From positions 678,440 through 742,439 of the forward strand of contig NW_004454207.1 of NCBI RefSeq assembly GCF_000283155.1: DNA of 64,000 nt. The letters are read 5' to 3'. Shown here in pieces: positions 22,701 to 34,619 of the stretch. The translations under genes and the position numbers were made by a program. Position 1 is the first letter of the stretch, and each line of letters opens with the position of its first letter. Source of the DNA: Ceratotherium simum simum. Taxonomy: Eukaryota > Chordata > Mammalia > Perissodactyla > Rhinocerotidae. Below the pieces are notes generated by a model, which worked only from the letters and a program-made list of their open reading frames with translations, ran no database searches and was not told the origin of the DNA.

Positions 22701-24527
22701 CAGCTGGGATATGAGCTTTTTAGAAATCTATGAGTCAAAGGATTAAAAAACATTCAAAGCCTGTTTTAAAACTCAAATATTTGTGAGTTTCAAGGTAGAG
22801 CAACTTTTCAAAAATTGCAACCTCATGACCTCATTTAACTGATATATAAATTTTCCTAATTAAGCCAAGGGATATGGGTAATAAGAAAATAAAATGATAA
22901 TTTGTGTGCACGTTTTTAAAATTTTTCTCTAGGCCTTAAACTCTTTTCTTCATGGAAGTCTTTCTGTCTCATTAACTTCCCTGTTGTGTGTACCTGGAAG
23001 CTACCCATTAAGTATTCCCTCCTTTGAATCCCAAGTTTGTGAGAGTTATTTTATCAGAAGACATGTTTACGCATTTCAAATCTGCACACACTTTCTAAAA
23101 ATTCCTCACATAATACCTATGCCTCTTCAAAACCAAAAGCTGCAAACATTGGGCCTGATTGGGAAAAAGGAAGAAAATATTTTTTTGTGTGTCGATTCTT
23201 TAAGCTTCTGGAATCCATTTAGTGAGCTGGAGATGACAATGGTTCATGAGAGCCTAGTGGCCCAAATCATTAGGAACCTATATAGTCTTGCTGCCCCTGA
23301 GACTAATATATTTCTGTTGACAACTGGCTCCAGCTTCTCCGATCCGGCTGGCCTCTCCCCTGCTTGCTGTCCTCAGGGCCTCCCTTCAAGCAGCCCTCTT
23401 GTTCTTTGGCCCCTGCCCATCTAGTAGGCTGTCACGATGCTACGACATAGAGCCAGCAGCAGTAGGGCCAAGGCTTCACTGTCCCAGGTCCAGGTTCAAT
23501 TTATAGCACTCCCCCATGGGACAGAAAATAATTAAATGTAAAAACTCACCTTTGATTTGTTAGCTGCACTTTGTGAAGTCTGAAATTAAGCAACAAGCAA
23601 GTTGAGATCGTGCAAGTTGATATTGCTACCATCAAAGATTTATATACTATCCCAAACGACTCAGAAGGAGGTCTGAGTTATAGATAAATGTATATTTATA
23701 GGTTTTATGCCTTTACATCAAGACAACTCTTCTCTTAATTTACATGAATTGACTATAATGTTGGGTAGTTATCACCTGAGTAATTTATTGTTATGAATTA
23801 ACCCATCCAAAAGCTAGTGCGAACTATAATCATTATAATAAAGTGAATGAGTGGAAAACAAAGTAGGGTTCAGGGAGATGTAAAACCAGTTTCAAGATTA
23901 TCAACATATGTGTTAGTGGTCGTGTAACATGTATGTGATGTCACCGCAAAGAAGAATGGCCTCATCCACAGTGTGCAGTAGATGGTGGGTTGTAAGCTAA
24001 GCAAGGGTCTGACCCCTGGTACTTCCAGCCTCATTAATTAAATGTGCCAGAGAAACCTGTTACAGGGCATGTCAGTACTGTGGGGGGTAGGGGTGGGAGG
24101 CACACTCAAGTGCTGTCATAAGGCAAGATAGTCTTTGCTGCTGCTATTACAAGGGTCCCTTCTTTCTACTGCTCCTCTGCAGTCAGCTCTGGGGTCATGT
24201 ATATTTCTCATTTTTGCAAGGCAGATTATTTCTGGAAGGTTCTAAGGCTATCCTTGTACATAGCCGCACTATGTAATGTGGAGAGGTTTGTATATCTTCA
24301 CTGCCAGAAATGCCTCTGCTAATAGCCTGCCATTTTCCCATCCTCTTTTTCAATTTTCTCTGAAATTTCCCATTGCAGGGGCCCTCCCTCAATGTTTGAC
24401 TAGACCTGAAAGAGCTTTGTCTCCAAAGGACACTGATAAATTGCAGACATTACATGGAAGAGGAAGGCACAAAGGGTCTGAGCAGAGATGCCATCACTAG
24501 AAAGGAATGAGCCTGAGGAGTAGACCA
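22701..24527. other. Unassigned 1.8-kb stretch
   Basis: No repeat recognised. A 146-codon frame (22984-23424) is open but has no signal peptide, membrane segment or family motif, and its base composition is like the surroundings. Confidence 0.5.
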
Positions 24528-24690
24528 GGCCTCACTACCCAAAGTGCGGTCCATGGACCAGCAGCACTGGCATCTCCTGGGAACTTGGTAGAAATGCAGG
24601 CTCTCAGGCCCTACCTCAGCCCTGCTGAGTCAGAGTCTGCATTTTAACAGGATGATTTGTTTGCACATTACAGTTTGCACTGACCTTGAA
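24528..24690 (+). mobile_element. MER5-type hAT MITE fragment
   Basis: CCCAAAGTGCGGTCCATGGA, CCAGCAGCACTGGCATCTCC, GGGAACTTGGTAGAAATGCA and TTTTAACAGGATGATTTG follow MER5A order. The 5' tip is mutated and the 3' tip is missing. Confidence 0.75.
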
Positions 24691-24794
24691 GAAAGAAGAG
24701 CAGTGTTGTTAGGAACAAGGATGGCCAAACCAAGATGACTAAAAAGATGACTGAAGATAAACTGGCTGTTTTGCTGACTCTTCTGGAGCGATAG

Positions 24795-24945
24795 TCTACT
24801 CATTGGTTCCCAAAGCAGGCTGGGCATCTGACTCACTATTTACAAATACACATTTCCAGACTACACCCCAGACATTCACATTCCACTGATCTGAGCAGGG
24901 TCCCAAGAATCTCCATTTTTAGCAAGCACTTGTATGATTCTCCTG
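24795..24945 (+). mobile_element. MER5-related hAT fragment
   Basis: CTCATTGGTTCCCAAAGCAG, GGCATCTGACTCACTATTTA and CCCAAGAATCTCCATTTTTA, then AAGCACTTGTATGATTCTCC, resemble a diverged MER5/MER20-like MITE in the same orientation as its neighbour 100 bp upstream. Confidence 0.55.
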
Positions 24946-25624
24946 GAGCTGGTTATTTGGATCTCTTATAGATCACTCTGTGTCCCAAGTAACAACTACC
25001 TACCACTGGTTCTAAGTTGCCATCATAACTTCATGGCCATCAGCGTCAGGATCTGGTTGCTGAGTAACCCAGTAACATTCTCAAATCCGTGGCCCATCTT
25101 CAGACTGGTTGACCAACCTATATTTGCTGTTGGCCTGACTAGTTATTCTAGATAGCTGATGAAGTGTGAGTCTTTATTTAGAAGCCTATTTGTGAACACA
25201 CATTTGTTGAGGAGAAGGCCAATGACTCACAATGTGGGGTGGGCATAGGGTTGTGTCCTCAGTATCACAGTTATGCCTGATTGTGATGTTATCACTTCAG
25301 CATAAAACTATGAAATGTCAATGCACAGTACATGATTTCTCTCAGATAATTTTCTCACTCAAAACACAGGTCTTTATTGCCTGAAATAAAAAGGGAATTT
25401 CAGGTCCCATGGTAGATCAACTGTCAGCATTTGCCCTCTCTGTCTCCTCCCAAGGCTTCAGAAGAAACACCCAGCTCTCCACACAGTAGCCGTTCCTCTC
25501 CTTGAGTCACAGGAAGCCAGCTGGTTTCTCTCACAAAGGACTTTGCGTCACACAGCAGCAGAGTTTCAAAATAGCCTTCTTTTCCACCCAAATGCCAACA
25601 TAAGGAGTATAGTGCAAGGACCAA
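24946..25624. other. Unassigned sequence
   Basis: Nothing recognised. An RFX X-box-like motif GTTGCTGAGTAAC lies at about 25056-25068. Confidence 0.45.
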
Positions 25625-25815
25625 GAGTACTAAGAGTGTGAATTCTCCAGCCAGTCTACCTACTTCAAATCCTACTAGTCTCTTACAAACTATGAGACCT
25701 TGGGCAAGTTACCCAGAGTCCCTGTGCCTCCAGTTGGCACCTAGAAAACGGAATAATCATAATACCTGTGTCACAGAGCTGTTGAGAGGATTAAGTGAGA
25801 AAATGCAGGGCTACA
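25625..25815 (+). mobile_element. MIR SINE
   Basis: GAGACCTTGGGCAAGTTACC, CGGAATAATCATAATACCTG and GAGCTGTTGAGAGGATTAAG, then TGAGAAAATGCA: clear sense MIR core and downstream blocks. Confidence 0.8.
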
Positions 25816-26938
25816 GCATTGTCAATCTGGTCTTCAAATCGTCCCTCCGCCTAGAAACCTGCAAGAGCAGAGGCAGGCCAATTGCCCAGGCCCCTTCCTC
25901 CTTGGCCTCCTGGGTACCCAGATTTCTCCATCCTCTGCAGGGAAGCTGGAACCCAAGTGGGGACATTGTTCTGTAGCATAGCCTGTTAGATGAAGACATT
26001 TTTCTGCTTCCCTCTTGCTAACCTCACCCTTCAGAGTCTAGAGAGAGTCTATTACAGTTTTCTTTTCAAAAGAAAAGCCTGCAAGGACTTCGCTCTAACA
26101 TGCCCAATCAAAACACATCTGACCTACTAAAGGCCCTGCCTCTACCTGCCCCGCAAGTCCCCTTTCATCTGGCAGTCTCTGCCCTACAACCAGGTGGGAC
26201 GGACCCTCCTCCTCCATTAAGTCCTGCCCCTTTCTGCACATGCCTGCCGAATCTGGCCCCTGTTGCCCTCATTTGCTCAAATGGCTTCTGCGGTATTAAG
26301 GGGAAGTGGGTATAGGACATGTGGTGAGGAGGGGAGGGTGGAAACAGAAATCTTAAAAGACAAAACAAATGAGCGCTGAGGCCCCTGCTTCCACGGGTAA
26401 CATCCATGGGAGTCGAAATTGCAGAACGGTGGCAGTAGTCAGCTAACCGGAAGGGTGAATGGTATGCTCTGTGCTGGTTTGGCTGAAAAGACTGTCTTCT
26501 CTAGTAAGCAAATTATTGATTATAAACTGTTGTGATTCCTTCGGAGCCATTGTGGCCAACTGTATTATTCCATCTGCCTTAAATGTCTGCTGTGTTCCCA
26601 TGCCAAAACCCTTATGAAATTTCCACTGGAAAAAAAAGTGAGTAGCAAATTCGGGTCTCAGTGCTCATATATAATTTCAGATTTCATTAATGGTTATTAA
26701 ATATATGCCCTGAGGAAGAATAAAGTTCCTCATATGAATGGAAAGAGAATTGAATTTATAAATAAGGTGACTCTGTTTTCAAGGACTATTCATTAGACAT
26801 ATCCAGGACACTTTTAAATGAAAGGCGTTTAAAATCTCACAGGATAAAAATGCCATGCTGGGAAAATACAGCTCTGCTCAAAAAATTCTAAAAACCCCCA
26901 AGAAACATTTTTCTTTGCCTGGAATTTGAAAATGAATT
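25816..26938. other. Unassigned sequence
   Basis: The 25830-26420 part is relatively GC-rich and pyrimidine-rich, with modest frames on both strands that have no recognisable features. No CpG island is apparent. Confidence 0.45.
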
Positions 26939-26951
26939 TGGGGGAAATTTT

Positions 26952-27194
26952 CTTTTTGTGTGTGTGAGGAAGATTAGCCCTGAGCTAACATCTGTTGCCA
27001 ATCCTCCTGTTTTCACTGAGGAAGATTGGCCCTGGGCTAATATCCGTGCCCATCCTCCTCTTCTTTATATGGGATGCTGCCACAGCATGGTTTGACAAGT
27101 GGTGCGTCAGTTCGCACCCGGGATCCGAACCCGTGAACCCTGGGCCACCGAAGCAGAACACGTGCACTTAACTGCTACGCCACCAGGGCGGCCC
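26952..27194 (-). mobile_element. ERE SINE, long class
   Basis: Antisense copy: two tail modules (GAGGAAGATTAGCCCTGAGC; GAGGAAGATTGGCCCTGGGC) at left, then GGATGCTGCCACAGCATGGT, CCGGGATCCGAACCCGTGAA and the head. Flanked by TGGGGGAAATTTT (26939-26951) and TGGGGGAGAATTTT (27195-27208). Confidence 0.95.
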
Positions 27195-27208
27195 TGGGGG
27201 AGAATTTT

Positions 27209-28959
27209 AAAAAGTTGTAAAAAGATTTTCATATTGTGGCCTAAAGAGATCCACATTTAGAAAACATGGATGTATACATTGGTAGGTGGAAAACTGAATG
27301 CTAAAAATAATGCTGAAAATTTTTCCTTAATTTCCTTTAAAGAACTACAATGATAAAAAGACTAAAAGAGCCTATTTAAGTAGTTTTGACTAAGCAAAGC
27401 CCGTTGAAGTTTTAGGCTACTAAGCCACATAACCTGGGCAATATATTCTTAGCAGGAGTTCTCAAAAGTCCAAGTAAAAAACTGAAATGCTTTTCAGACC
27501 TGTTGCAAATCTCCCCAAAGGCTGTACAAATGATATAGTTTTAGCTTAACGTGAATCAGTAGATGGAGAATGTTTGAAAGAGTGAAGTTGTCAAAAGTTT
27601 GGAAGAACCAAGCTTTTTTGGTTTTATATTATGAGGGCAAGTGAAAGATTTGCATGAGCACTGAATTCCTAAGGAGCGAGATTGTAGAACTTGAAGACAT
27701 TTAAGTATCAGGTGAGTTTTCTAACATCTGTTTATACTGAATTGTCTTATTAGAAAAGAAGAGATTAGATAATTTTGTTGTCATCTGCTGGCCTGCTGCT
27801 GCTACATGAGCCACCATTAGAGATAAAATGTACAGAATGTCTTCAGTAGGAGTGAGTTCAAATTTCAGCTTTTCTCATGAAAAAATGAAGTTGGTGATAT
27901 TTTTTAGCCCCCCCACCCAAAAGCTTTTATAAATAGCTTTAACACAAATGGACTGTTGAAGCAAGGGAGACAATTTTTCTATTTGAATTTTATCTCATAA
28001 GACCCGCTAAAATGGAATTTTATCTTTTAAAACAATTCCTATCAGAGAGGGGCTGAGACGAATAAACCCTGTCCCCTGCTCTCTCTTGTATTTATTTCTT
28101 GAGTGAGGTGCACCGTGCAATGGAGCAAATGTGATTAGCTTAACCTGTGGGACCAGAAGGCCATTTTCTATTGACCCTGTAATCTCCACGATCAGTTTCA
28201 GATCTAGGGAACATTTCCCTTGGAAAATTCACATCATCACAAATGAAAAGTCTCATTATTCACAAACATTAATTATTTAGCTGCAGAATACATCAAACAT
28301 AATTCTTATTTTTATTGTTTTCCAGATATCCAAATTCAAAGAAGTTGGCCCCAAACATACGAAAATGTTGAGTTTTATATCATCCTAAAAATATTTTTTC
28401 TCATAAGTTCGATTCTAAGATATGTGATTTTTTTTTTAACCAGGCTGTTTCTCATACCAAAAGTGCAATGCCAGAGAATTTGTAGGAAAAATTTGAAAAA
28501 GCCATCTTAAAGTGACATTTATATAAGAGAATAAGCAGGAAAATGCTGGTGTAAATCCTATTCAGCTGGTTATAAGGTGGGCTGTGGTTGAAATTTGTTT
28601 GTAGATTGATGATTTAACCATAGATGCTTTGGAAAAATAAGCAAAAAGCAACGTGAATCCAAATATGTCCTCCATTAGGCTACAGAGCAGCAAAAGGGAT
28701 TCATAGAGAAGATTGTAGAAAACAAAAATCTACTTCCCTCCCTGAAACAGTAATGAAAAGTAGAAAAAATGAAGAATATTGACTCATTTCCATTGTCTAG
28801 TGTACAGATTTTTTTCAAGAGTTGCTGATGGGAGATAGTAACTAACCTGGCAACGAGCATGGAAAAATGAATTTTAAAAACAAACTAAATGTCAAATGAT
28901 GCTTTCATGGAGCAAGGGGAGTTACCTGTCATTTCACAGGGGGCCTGAGAAAAAGAACA
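27209..28959. other. Unassigned AT-rich sequence
   Basis: No repeat or gene recognised in 1.75 kb. The 28200-28330 part has homeodomain-like TTAATTATTT and TAATTC motifs. Confidence 0.5.
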
Positions 28960-29060
28960 GATTTATCCATTTCTTAGCAAAGACATTTGGTAAAAGGCAG
29001 ACTAGCCCGGCTAAACTGAATCTCACCAACCCCCAAGCCGGGGGTCCTTATCGACAGCAT

Positions 29061-29160
29061 AGAAGCTCAGGTGACAGCTGTGGAATTTCAGATGAACTAA
29101 TAAATGTGGAGCGAGCAAGCCGAGTTCAGCGGGAAAGAATGTCAGCAATTTACCAGTGGA
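29061..29160 (+). repeat. Unidentified repeated segment, copy 1
   Basis: AGCTCAGGTGACAGCTGTGG and AATTTCAGATGAACTAATAA, then TCAGCAATTTACCAGTGGA. It aligns with 30545-30645 in the same orientation, about 82 percent identical over the first 45 bases by eye, then with gaps. I cannot name the family. A 119-codon frame covers this segment but has no recognisable domain. Confidence 0.5.
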
Positions 29161-29316
29161 CGCCTAGGAGCATGTTGTTAGCGCATCTTGTTATGGTTTT
29201 CAGAGAAACGGAGTTCCAGAAATTTCAGAATGGCAGAGATGGCCCACTGAAGTAAAGAAATTCAAGGACAAAATTAGGGTGGGACGGCTGGTGAAAAGGG
29301 GACATGGCTTGTTTTT

Positions 29317-29605
29317 TGTGTGTGTGAGGAGGATCAGCCCTGAGCTAACATCCATGCTAATCCTCCTCGTTTTGCTGAGGAAGACCGGCGCTGAGCTAAC
29401 ATCTGTTGCCAGTCCTCTTCCTTTTTTTCCCCAAAGCCCCAGTAGATAGTTGTATGTCATAGTTGCACATCCTTCTAGTTGCTGTATGTGGGATGCGGCC
29501 TCAGCATGGCTGGAGAAGTGGTGTGTCGGTGCGCGCCTGGGATCCGAACCCGGGCCGCCAGTAGCAGAGCGCACACTCTTAACCACTAAGCCACGGGGCC
29601 GGCCC
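29317..29605 (-). mobile_element. ERE SINE, long chimeric class
   Basis: Antisense copy with two tail modules, then CCCCAGTAGATAGTTGTATG, TTCTAGTTGCTGTATGTGGG and the head GGGGCCGGCCC at the right. Flanked by a perfect 15-bp duplication ACATGGCTTGTTTTT (29302-29316, 29606-29620). It combines the short-class body with the double tail module. Confidence 0.95.
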
Positions 29606-29620
29606 ACATGGCTTGTTTTT

Positions 29621-30224
29621 ATTCTCTGTTGCTAAATGCTCTCCCAAGCTTGCACACCACACACCCAAAACTTACTATGAGGAAGCAAAAAAAGAAGGTG
29701 CACTTTGTAAAAAGTATCTAATGAATAGACTTCTACACTACAATGTGAATCTGTTACTAATTTTCTTGGTGACATGACACTACCTTAAGAAATGAAGAAG
29801 ATATCAAGGAGGTAACCTCGTTTCTCTATTTCTGCACATGTGCACACATACAGTCTCACATGGAGAAGCAAAATTAAAAGCATATAGCAAACAGCTATTT
29901 ACAACATAGAAGGTTTCTGTAGTCCATACAAATTAAGCTCCTTTGGAAGGAAAAAAATCCCACGCTATTTATTTATGCAAGTGTTTTCAAACAAGTTTCT
30001 CAGGTTATTTGATGATAAGTGTTATTTGATGATAAGTGTAATCATTTACAAGCGAGCAGTGAAATTAAAAATCAGGACATTGTGTGTTTGGAGCAAAGCA
30101 GAGAAATTTCACAAGGAGCTTTTAATTCTGGGAGGAACATTTTGAATAGAGTATTAAGATTGATTGTATCTAATTAAAATGCTAAATCATATAGTGAACA
30201 AAGACAGACAAGTAAAAACATGTA
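29621..30224. other. Unassigned sequence
   Basis: No interspersed repeat recognised; includes the small tandem duplication at 30004-30037. Confidence 0.45.
30004..30037 (+). repeat. 17-bp tandem duplication
   Basis: GTTATTTGATGATAAGT occurs twice in perfect tandem (30004-30020 and 30021-30037). Perfect identity suggests a recent replication-slippage event. Confidence 0.9.
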
Positions 30225-30325
30225 GGGTCTGCGGACTTACAGCGAGGGCCTTCGGGAATCTCCGGTTCAACTCCCTCCCTTCTCAGACGAGGAGCCTGAG
30301 ATCCCGGACATTCCTACCATGTGAA
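30225..30325 (+). mobile_element. Possible ancient MIR/L3-type fragment
   Basis: AGGGCCTTCGGGAATCTCCG, GTTCAACTCCCTCCCTTCTC and AGACGAGGAGCCTGAGATCC fit the old mammalian theme 'gaccttagagatcatctagtccaactccctcattttacagatgaggaaactgag'. Confidence 0.4.
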
Positions 30326-30544
30326 ATCACACACACAAGCTCGGGTCAAGGCTATGTGGCCAGTCATTTATGCATACATCAGAAGGGGGAGATATGCACA
30401 CACTCCAACACGTAGAGAGAAAAAGAACGTGAAAACAAGGCAGCGTGCATTTGTGGTGACCTATCGTCCTCCAGGAAGAAAACACACACGCTTTGCAAAA
30501 AGAAGAATTTATCAAATGTCAAGTCAAGCCTTCCCTTTGTGGGC

Positions 30545-30645
30545 TGAAAGCTTAGGTGGCAGATGTGGACTTTCAGATGAAGTAAAAATGACGAGGGGGC
30601 CCAATTCGCTTGTAAAGGATACCAGCAAATTCCCAGGGGAGTGGA
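30545..30645 (+). repeat. Unidentified repeated segment, copy 2
   Basis: AGCTTAGGTGGCAGATGTGG and ACTTTCAGATGAAGTAAAAA, then CCAGCAAATTCCCAGGGGAG. It is the partner of 29061-29160, about 1.5 kb downstream in the same orientation. Lies in a 130-codon frame with no known domain. Confidence 0.5.
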
Positions 30646-30824
30646 CCCAACTTGCATTGTCAGGTTATCTCTATGCTGTCCTCAGAAATCGGAAGTGCTC
30701 TCACCCTGTTTAAAAACCACTTCTTGAAGCCCCCTTGACTGAAAATCACCTCTTTGCCACGAATACTGGGCATTCAGTCTTAGTCATAACATTTTCCTTG
30801 CCTCCTGTGTGCACCCAGGCATCC

Positions 30825-31005
30825 CAGCATGCTGGTCCTCAAACTTGAGCGCGAATCAGCATCACCTGGGGGGCTTGTTAAGACGGATTAGTGAGTTCTC
30901 CCTCCAGAACTCCTGACTCAGTAAGTCTGGGGGAGACCTGAGAACCTGCATTTCTAACGAGTGTCCGGGTGATGCTAAAGCTGCCAGTGCACAGATCACA
31001 CTTGG
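30825..31005 (+). mobile_element. MER20-like hAT-Charlie MITE
   Basis: CCTCAAACTTGAGCGCGAAT, CAGCATCACCTGGGGGGCTT, ACTCAGTAAGTCTGGGGG and CATTTCTAACGAGTGTCCGG, then GTGATGCTAAAGCTGCC. Order and wording match MER20 as I recall it. The ends are eroded. Confidence 0.7.
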
Positions 31006-32012
31006 ATCTAGTACACTGCACAGGCACAGTTTAGGTTGGTTGAAATTGGATTACTGAATTGATGGATGAAAATAATGCTCTTTTATTGGCCCACATAAAA
31101 TATGGTGTGTGCGTCTATCACCTGCAGATGAAAGCAGTGACAAAGCCTAAGGTTTCTAGCATTGCCAGCAGCAAAATATTGACAAGCATCCATTAGAAAA
31201 ATTTTCCGAAGAGGGGATTAAATGATCTCCATATGCAAGATCAATGGGATGGAACTTAAAAAAAGTTGTCTCAGTAATAAAAGCTAAATGAGTAATTACT
31301 GTAATTGCTGAGGTTTATGCATGCGGTTCCAAGAAGAGTGGGGAATTTTTATGTCATTTTTGGGTTAAATTAAGTATTTATGAAACTACCTCATTAAAAG
31401 AGAACTTTTTAATTATTGAAACTTTACATCTGAACTCTCTTTTCTAAGAATATTATTACATAGCTTAAGCTGGATGTTCTTACTATGGGATTTTACTTTT
31501 CAGCAGAAAATGAAACTATCAAAATGAGGAAATAAATGTTCTGCTCAAGCCTGCTATTCAGAACAATGTAGCTATTTATAAAGCAGGTTTTCTATTTCGA
31601 CTAACTTAATATGTACAGAAAAGGAAAAAAATAATTTAAATACAGATTTGAGGGCAACTCAAAATTGTATTTATTAATCCTGGTAATGGTTTTAAACTAT
31701 ATTAATGTACATCAATTGCTCTCATAATTCACTTCATATTTTGCATTAAAGACCAGTTTATCTATCAAGGCAAGATACAAAGCTTCTTTGTTCTGAATTG
31801 GTTTATTTATTCCCTTTATTAACCCTCAAGTATCCAAATGGCTCCATGTCTTCCTGAAAACAATCTTTAATAGTACTTTTTGTCACTCTCCTCCAAATGT
31901 AATTAAAATAGATTTAATATTTTGTTTCTCAAGCTTTAAGAAATGCTGCAAAAATTTAAAGAATGCAAATCACAAATTATATCTCTGTAACAAGCAGATG
32001 AAGTGAACTATT
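31006..32012. promoter_or_regulatory. Possible conserved noncoding block (unproven)
   Basis: About 1 kb free of recognised repeats, AT-rich, with clustered homeodomain- and POU-like words: TAATTA at 31293, GTAATTGC at 31301, ATGCAT at 31317 and TTAATTATT near 31409. This texture is common in vertebrate developmental enhancers. Only an alignment to other mammals could establish conservation. Confidence 0.25.
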
Positions 32013-32020
32013 TAAAATCT

Positions 32021-32273
32021 GGGGGCCAGCCCGGTGGCGCAAGCGGTTAGGTGTGTGCGCTCCGCTGCGGTGGCCTGGGGTTCGCCGGTTCGGATCCCGG
32101 GCGCGCACTGATGCACTGCTTGTCGAGCCATGCTGTGGCGGCGTCCCATATAAACTGGAGGGAGATGGGCATGGATGTTAGCCCAGGGCCAGTCTTCCTC
32201 AGCAAAAAAAGAGGAGGATTGGCAGATGCTAGCACAGGGCTGATCTCCTCACACACAAAAAAATAAATAAAAA
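32021..32273 (+). mobile_element. ERE SINE, long class
   Basis: Head GGGGGCCAGCCCGGTGGCGC, B box GGTTCGGATCC, GCCATGCTGTGGCGGCGTCC, CCCATATAAACTGGAG and two tail modules, then a CA/A-rich tail. Flanked by TAAAATCT (32013-32020, 32274-32281). Confidence 0.95.
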
Positions 32274-32281
32274 TAAAATCT

Positions 32282-34619
32282 CTACACAGTTAATTAATTT
32301 TGCACTGGCAGGCAAATGATTACAGACGTTCCCTACACATAACCTTTCCCATTTTGCATCTTTTATCCTGTAAACCACTCATTTCTTTCTCAGGAGCTCC
32401 CAGATAGAAAATACCCCATTTTTAAGGGACGTTGACAACATATATGTTTATTATTCTAACTGTGCACTGGCAAAGGTGGCTGAACTCATGCAATTTCTGT
32501 AGTAATTTTACCTTGGAGATAGGTGACAAGAGGTTCCCATAGAGTGAGCCTCTGAAACGTTTCCTCTATGCACTGTTGCTCCATTTTGCACCACAGTTGA
32601 ATATTGGAAGAAGATCAGAGGGAGGCTCAACTTGCACGTGGTGCCTTTAGGCTGTGGAGCAAGTAGCTCTAATGATTTTCAGGACTTTCTCCAGCAGTGT
32701 GAAGGGAGACACAAAGAAACCAACAAAGACACACCAAATCTGATTTCCGAGGTGATGTGAGATGAGGAAGTCTTCTGGTGGTCTATGCCCACTGGCAAGA
32801 TAAGCTTAGTCACTTTTTTCCCCCTCTGCGAAGCCATCTGGCTTTACCTGCTCCCCTAGGAGCGCCTACACAGTCTTCCTCTTCCAGACAGTGCCCCAAC
32901 CTCACTTTCCACTGCCTCCCCCGCCTGCTCCCAGTTTTTCCTTAGCCACTGATGTCACTGTGTTGCCTGCTTGATACACAATTCTCTGCACCCATTTTAT
33001 TTGCACAAGTTTCCATTTTTCAACTCCTCTCTTCAGGGCCAACTCGGCACTCAGTTCTCTGGCATAAGAAATGTCCGTGTGGTTGGTAAAGTGCAACTTA
33101 AAGACAAATATAAGACTTACTCTAAGCAAGTGAATTCAGCTGTCAGATATATTAGGCAAGGGGAGGCCGAATGGGAATCTGGGCTGGACTTGTCAGTTGA
33201 CCCTGAGGACACAAGACACGAGACCTCTCCTAACGTGCTCTCTCATGTCGCTGCTGCTTCACACGGGCCTCCCCCTCGAGTACACCAGGCCTTGTGGCCG
33301 CAGTCCTCATGCTATGCTGGGAAGCACTTTTCCAAACCAATTTGTTTTCAGAGTCGGACACTTTGCATCAAGTCGACCACCGACCACCCCTCTGACAGAT
33401 CAATGCTCGGTGCATGACGGTGCCGTCAGTCCTGGATAGTCAAGAGCAGGTGAAGGCTTTCATTCCAGGGGAAATAAAAGTGCATACTGTCTTTTATAAA
33501 TCTATGATTGCCCTATTTCCACAATGGTTACTGTAAATACCACTCACCGTTCTCTTCACTCTTCTACTGGCTTACTTAAAGTCCCCCTCTCCCTAAAGAT
33601 ATGAGAAGAATGTAATATCACTTACATTCTTCATTCCCAAACCGTAAAATGACTTTTCTTTTCTTGGATATGCCTCAGATAGCAAAGAAAATGAAAAAAT
33701 TACCTTTTCTTTTTATACTGTCCCCACAAACATCTCATAAACTATACGCGCTTCTGTGGCTCTATTATTGTGGGGGGGAATGCTAATACAAAATCATCTT
33801 TGTCTCGTCAAAAAACAAAACAAAACAAACTGCACTCATCTTGAAAACACTGTTGCCCTAAGCTTCTGTTAATCATTGGGAAAAGTCCATAATTGTCTTG
33901 CCTGCTCTTCTAGCATGAGGAGACTCTATAGAATATTCACACCAATCAATACCTCCTGCCTTGAAGCTAATTGTCTAAGCTTCACTTTCACTTTTATTTT
34001 CTATTAATGGCTGCATAAGTAGCTGAGAATGGCAGAAGTTATCTTATCACACAGCTGGCATCAACCATTATCTCAGAACAACTGACAGTAAGGAAATGAT
34101 TCCTTTTACCGAAATGTAGACTAGTACTTTGAAATAAATTGTTACAAGAGTCTAATTATGTGGAACCTGTGTTCAGTTCCTTCATTTCTCGCTCTTTCAC
34201 ACACACACCTGTGCACTTTTGACTCTTCTATTGGTGAAGAAGATGCTGCTTTCCTTAATTGGTAAAGACATTTATTTAATCAATGATAATATATCCCACC
34301 AGGCACCAACAGGGTCTTGTTCTCTAACTAAGAACTCTAAAGTGGCTACTCCCAGGGCAGAGTTTAGTATAAAATAGGACTCAGGTGGTTGAAAAGGATC
34401 CAAGGAACCATGTGAGGTTGTGTGTCCAGGATCCTCCATGTGGACCTCAGATGTTGCTCTCATAAGGTCTTGGTGGAGAACAATAGTTGGCTGCCTCTTT
34501 ATAATTACAGGGTAACTACAATGGAACATAAAAACAACTCTGGGCCTGGCTCTCAGATAATCCAAAATTATAACATTTGGAATAAAGTACTTTTAATTTT
34601 AATCAATCTATGAGTAGAA
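32282..34619. other. Unassigned 2.3-kb stretch
   Basis: No repeat recognised. A 148-codon frame (32971-33417) includes an acceptor-like TCTCTTCAG before 33037, but frames of this size occur elsewhere in the window by chance and it has no domain. AAAAC repeats lie near 33810-33828 and a CA run near 34200. Confidence 0.45.

Noticed and set aside
22984..23424. 146-codon frame
   Set aside because: No domain, signal peptide or splice context; composition like its surroundings.
29200..29607. 135-codon minus-strand frame and similar peptides at 8419, 50284 and 57077 (GSDPG...HIQQLEGCATMTYNYLLG)
   Set aside because: The recurring peptide is the translation of the ERE SINE body, not a protein family.
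32971..33417. 148-codon plus-strand frame with an acceptor-like site
   Set aside because: Frames of 146-147 codons occur at two other places in the window without support; no family motif and no convincing donor in frame.
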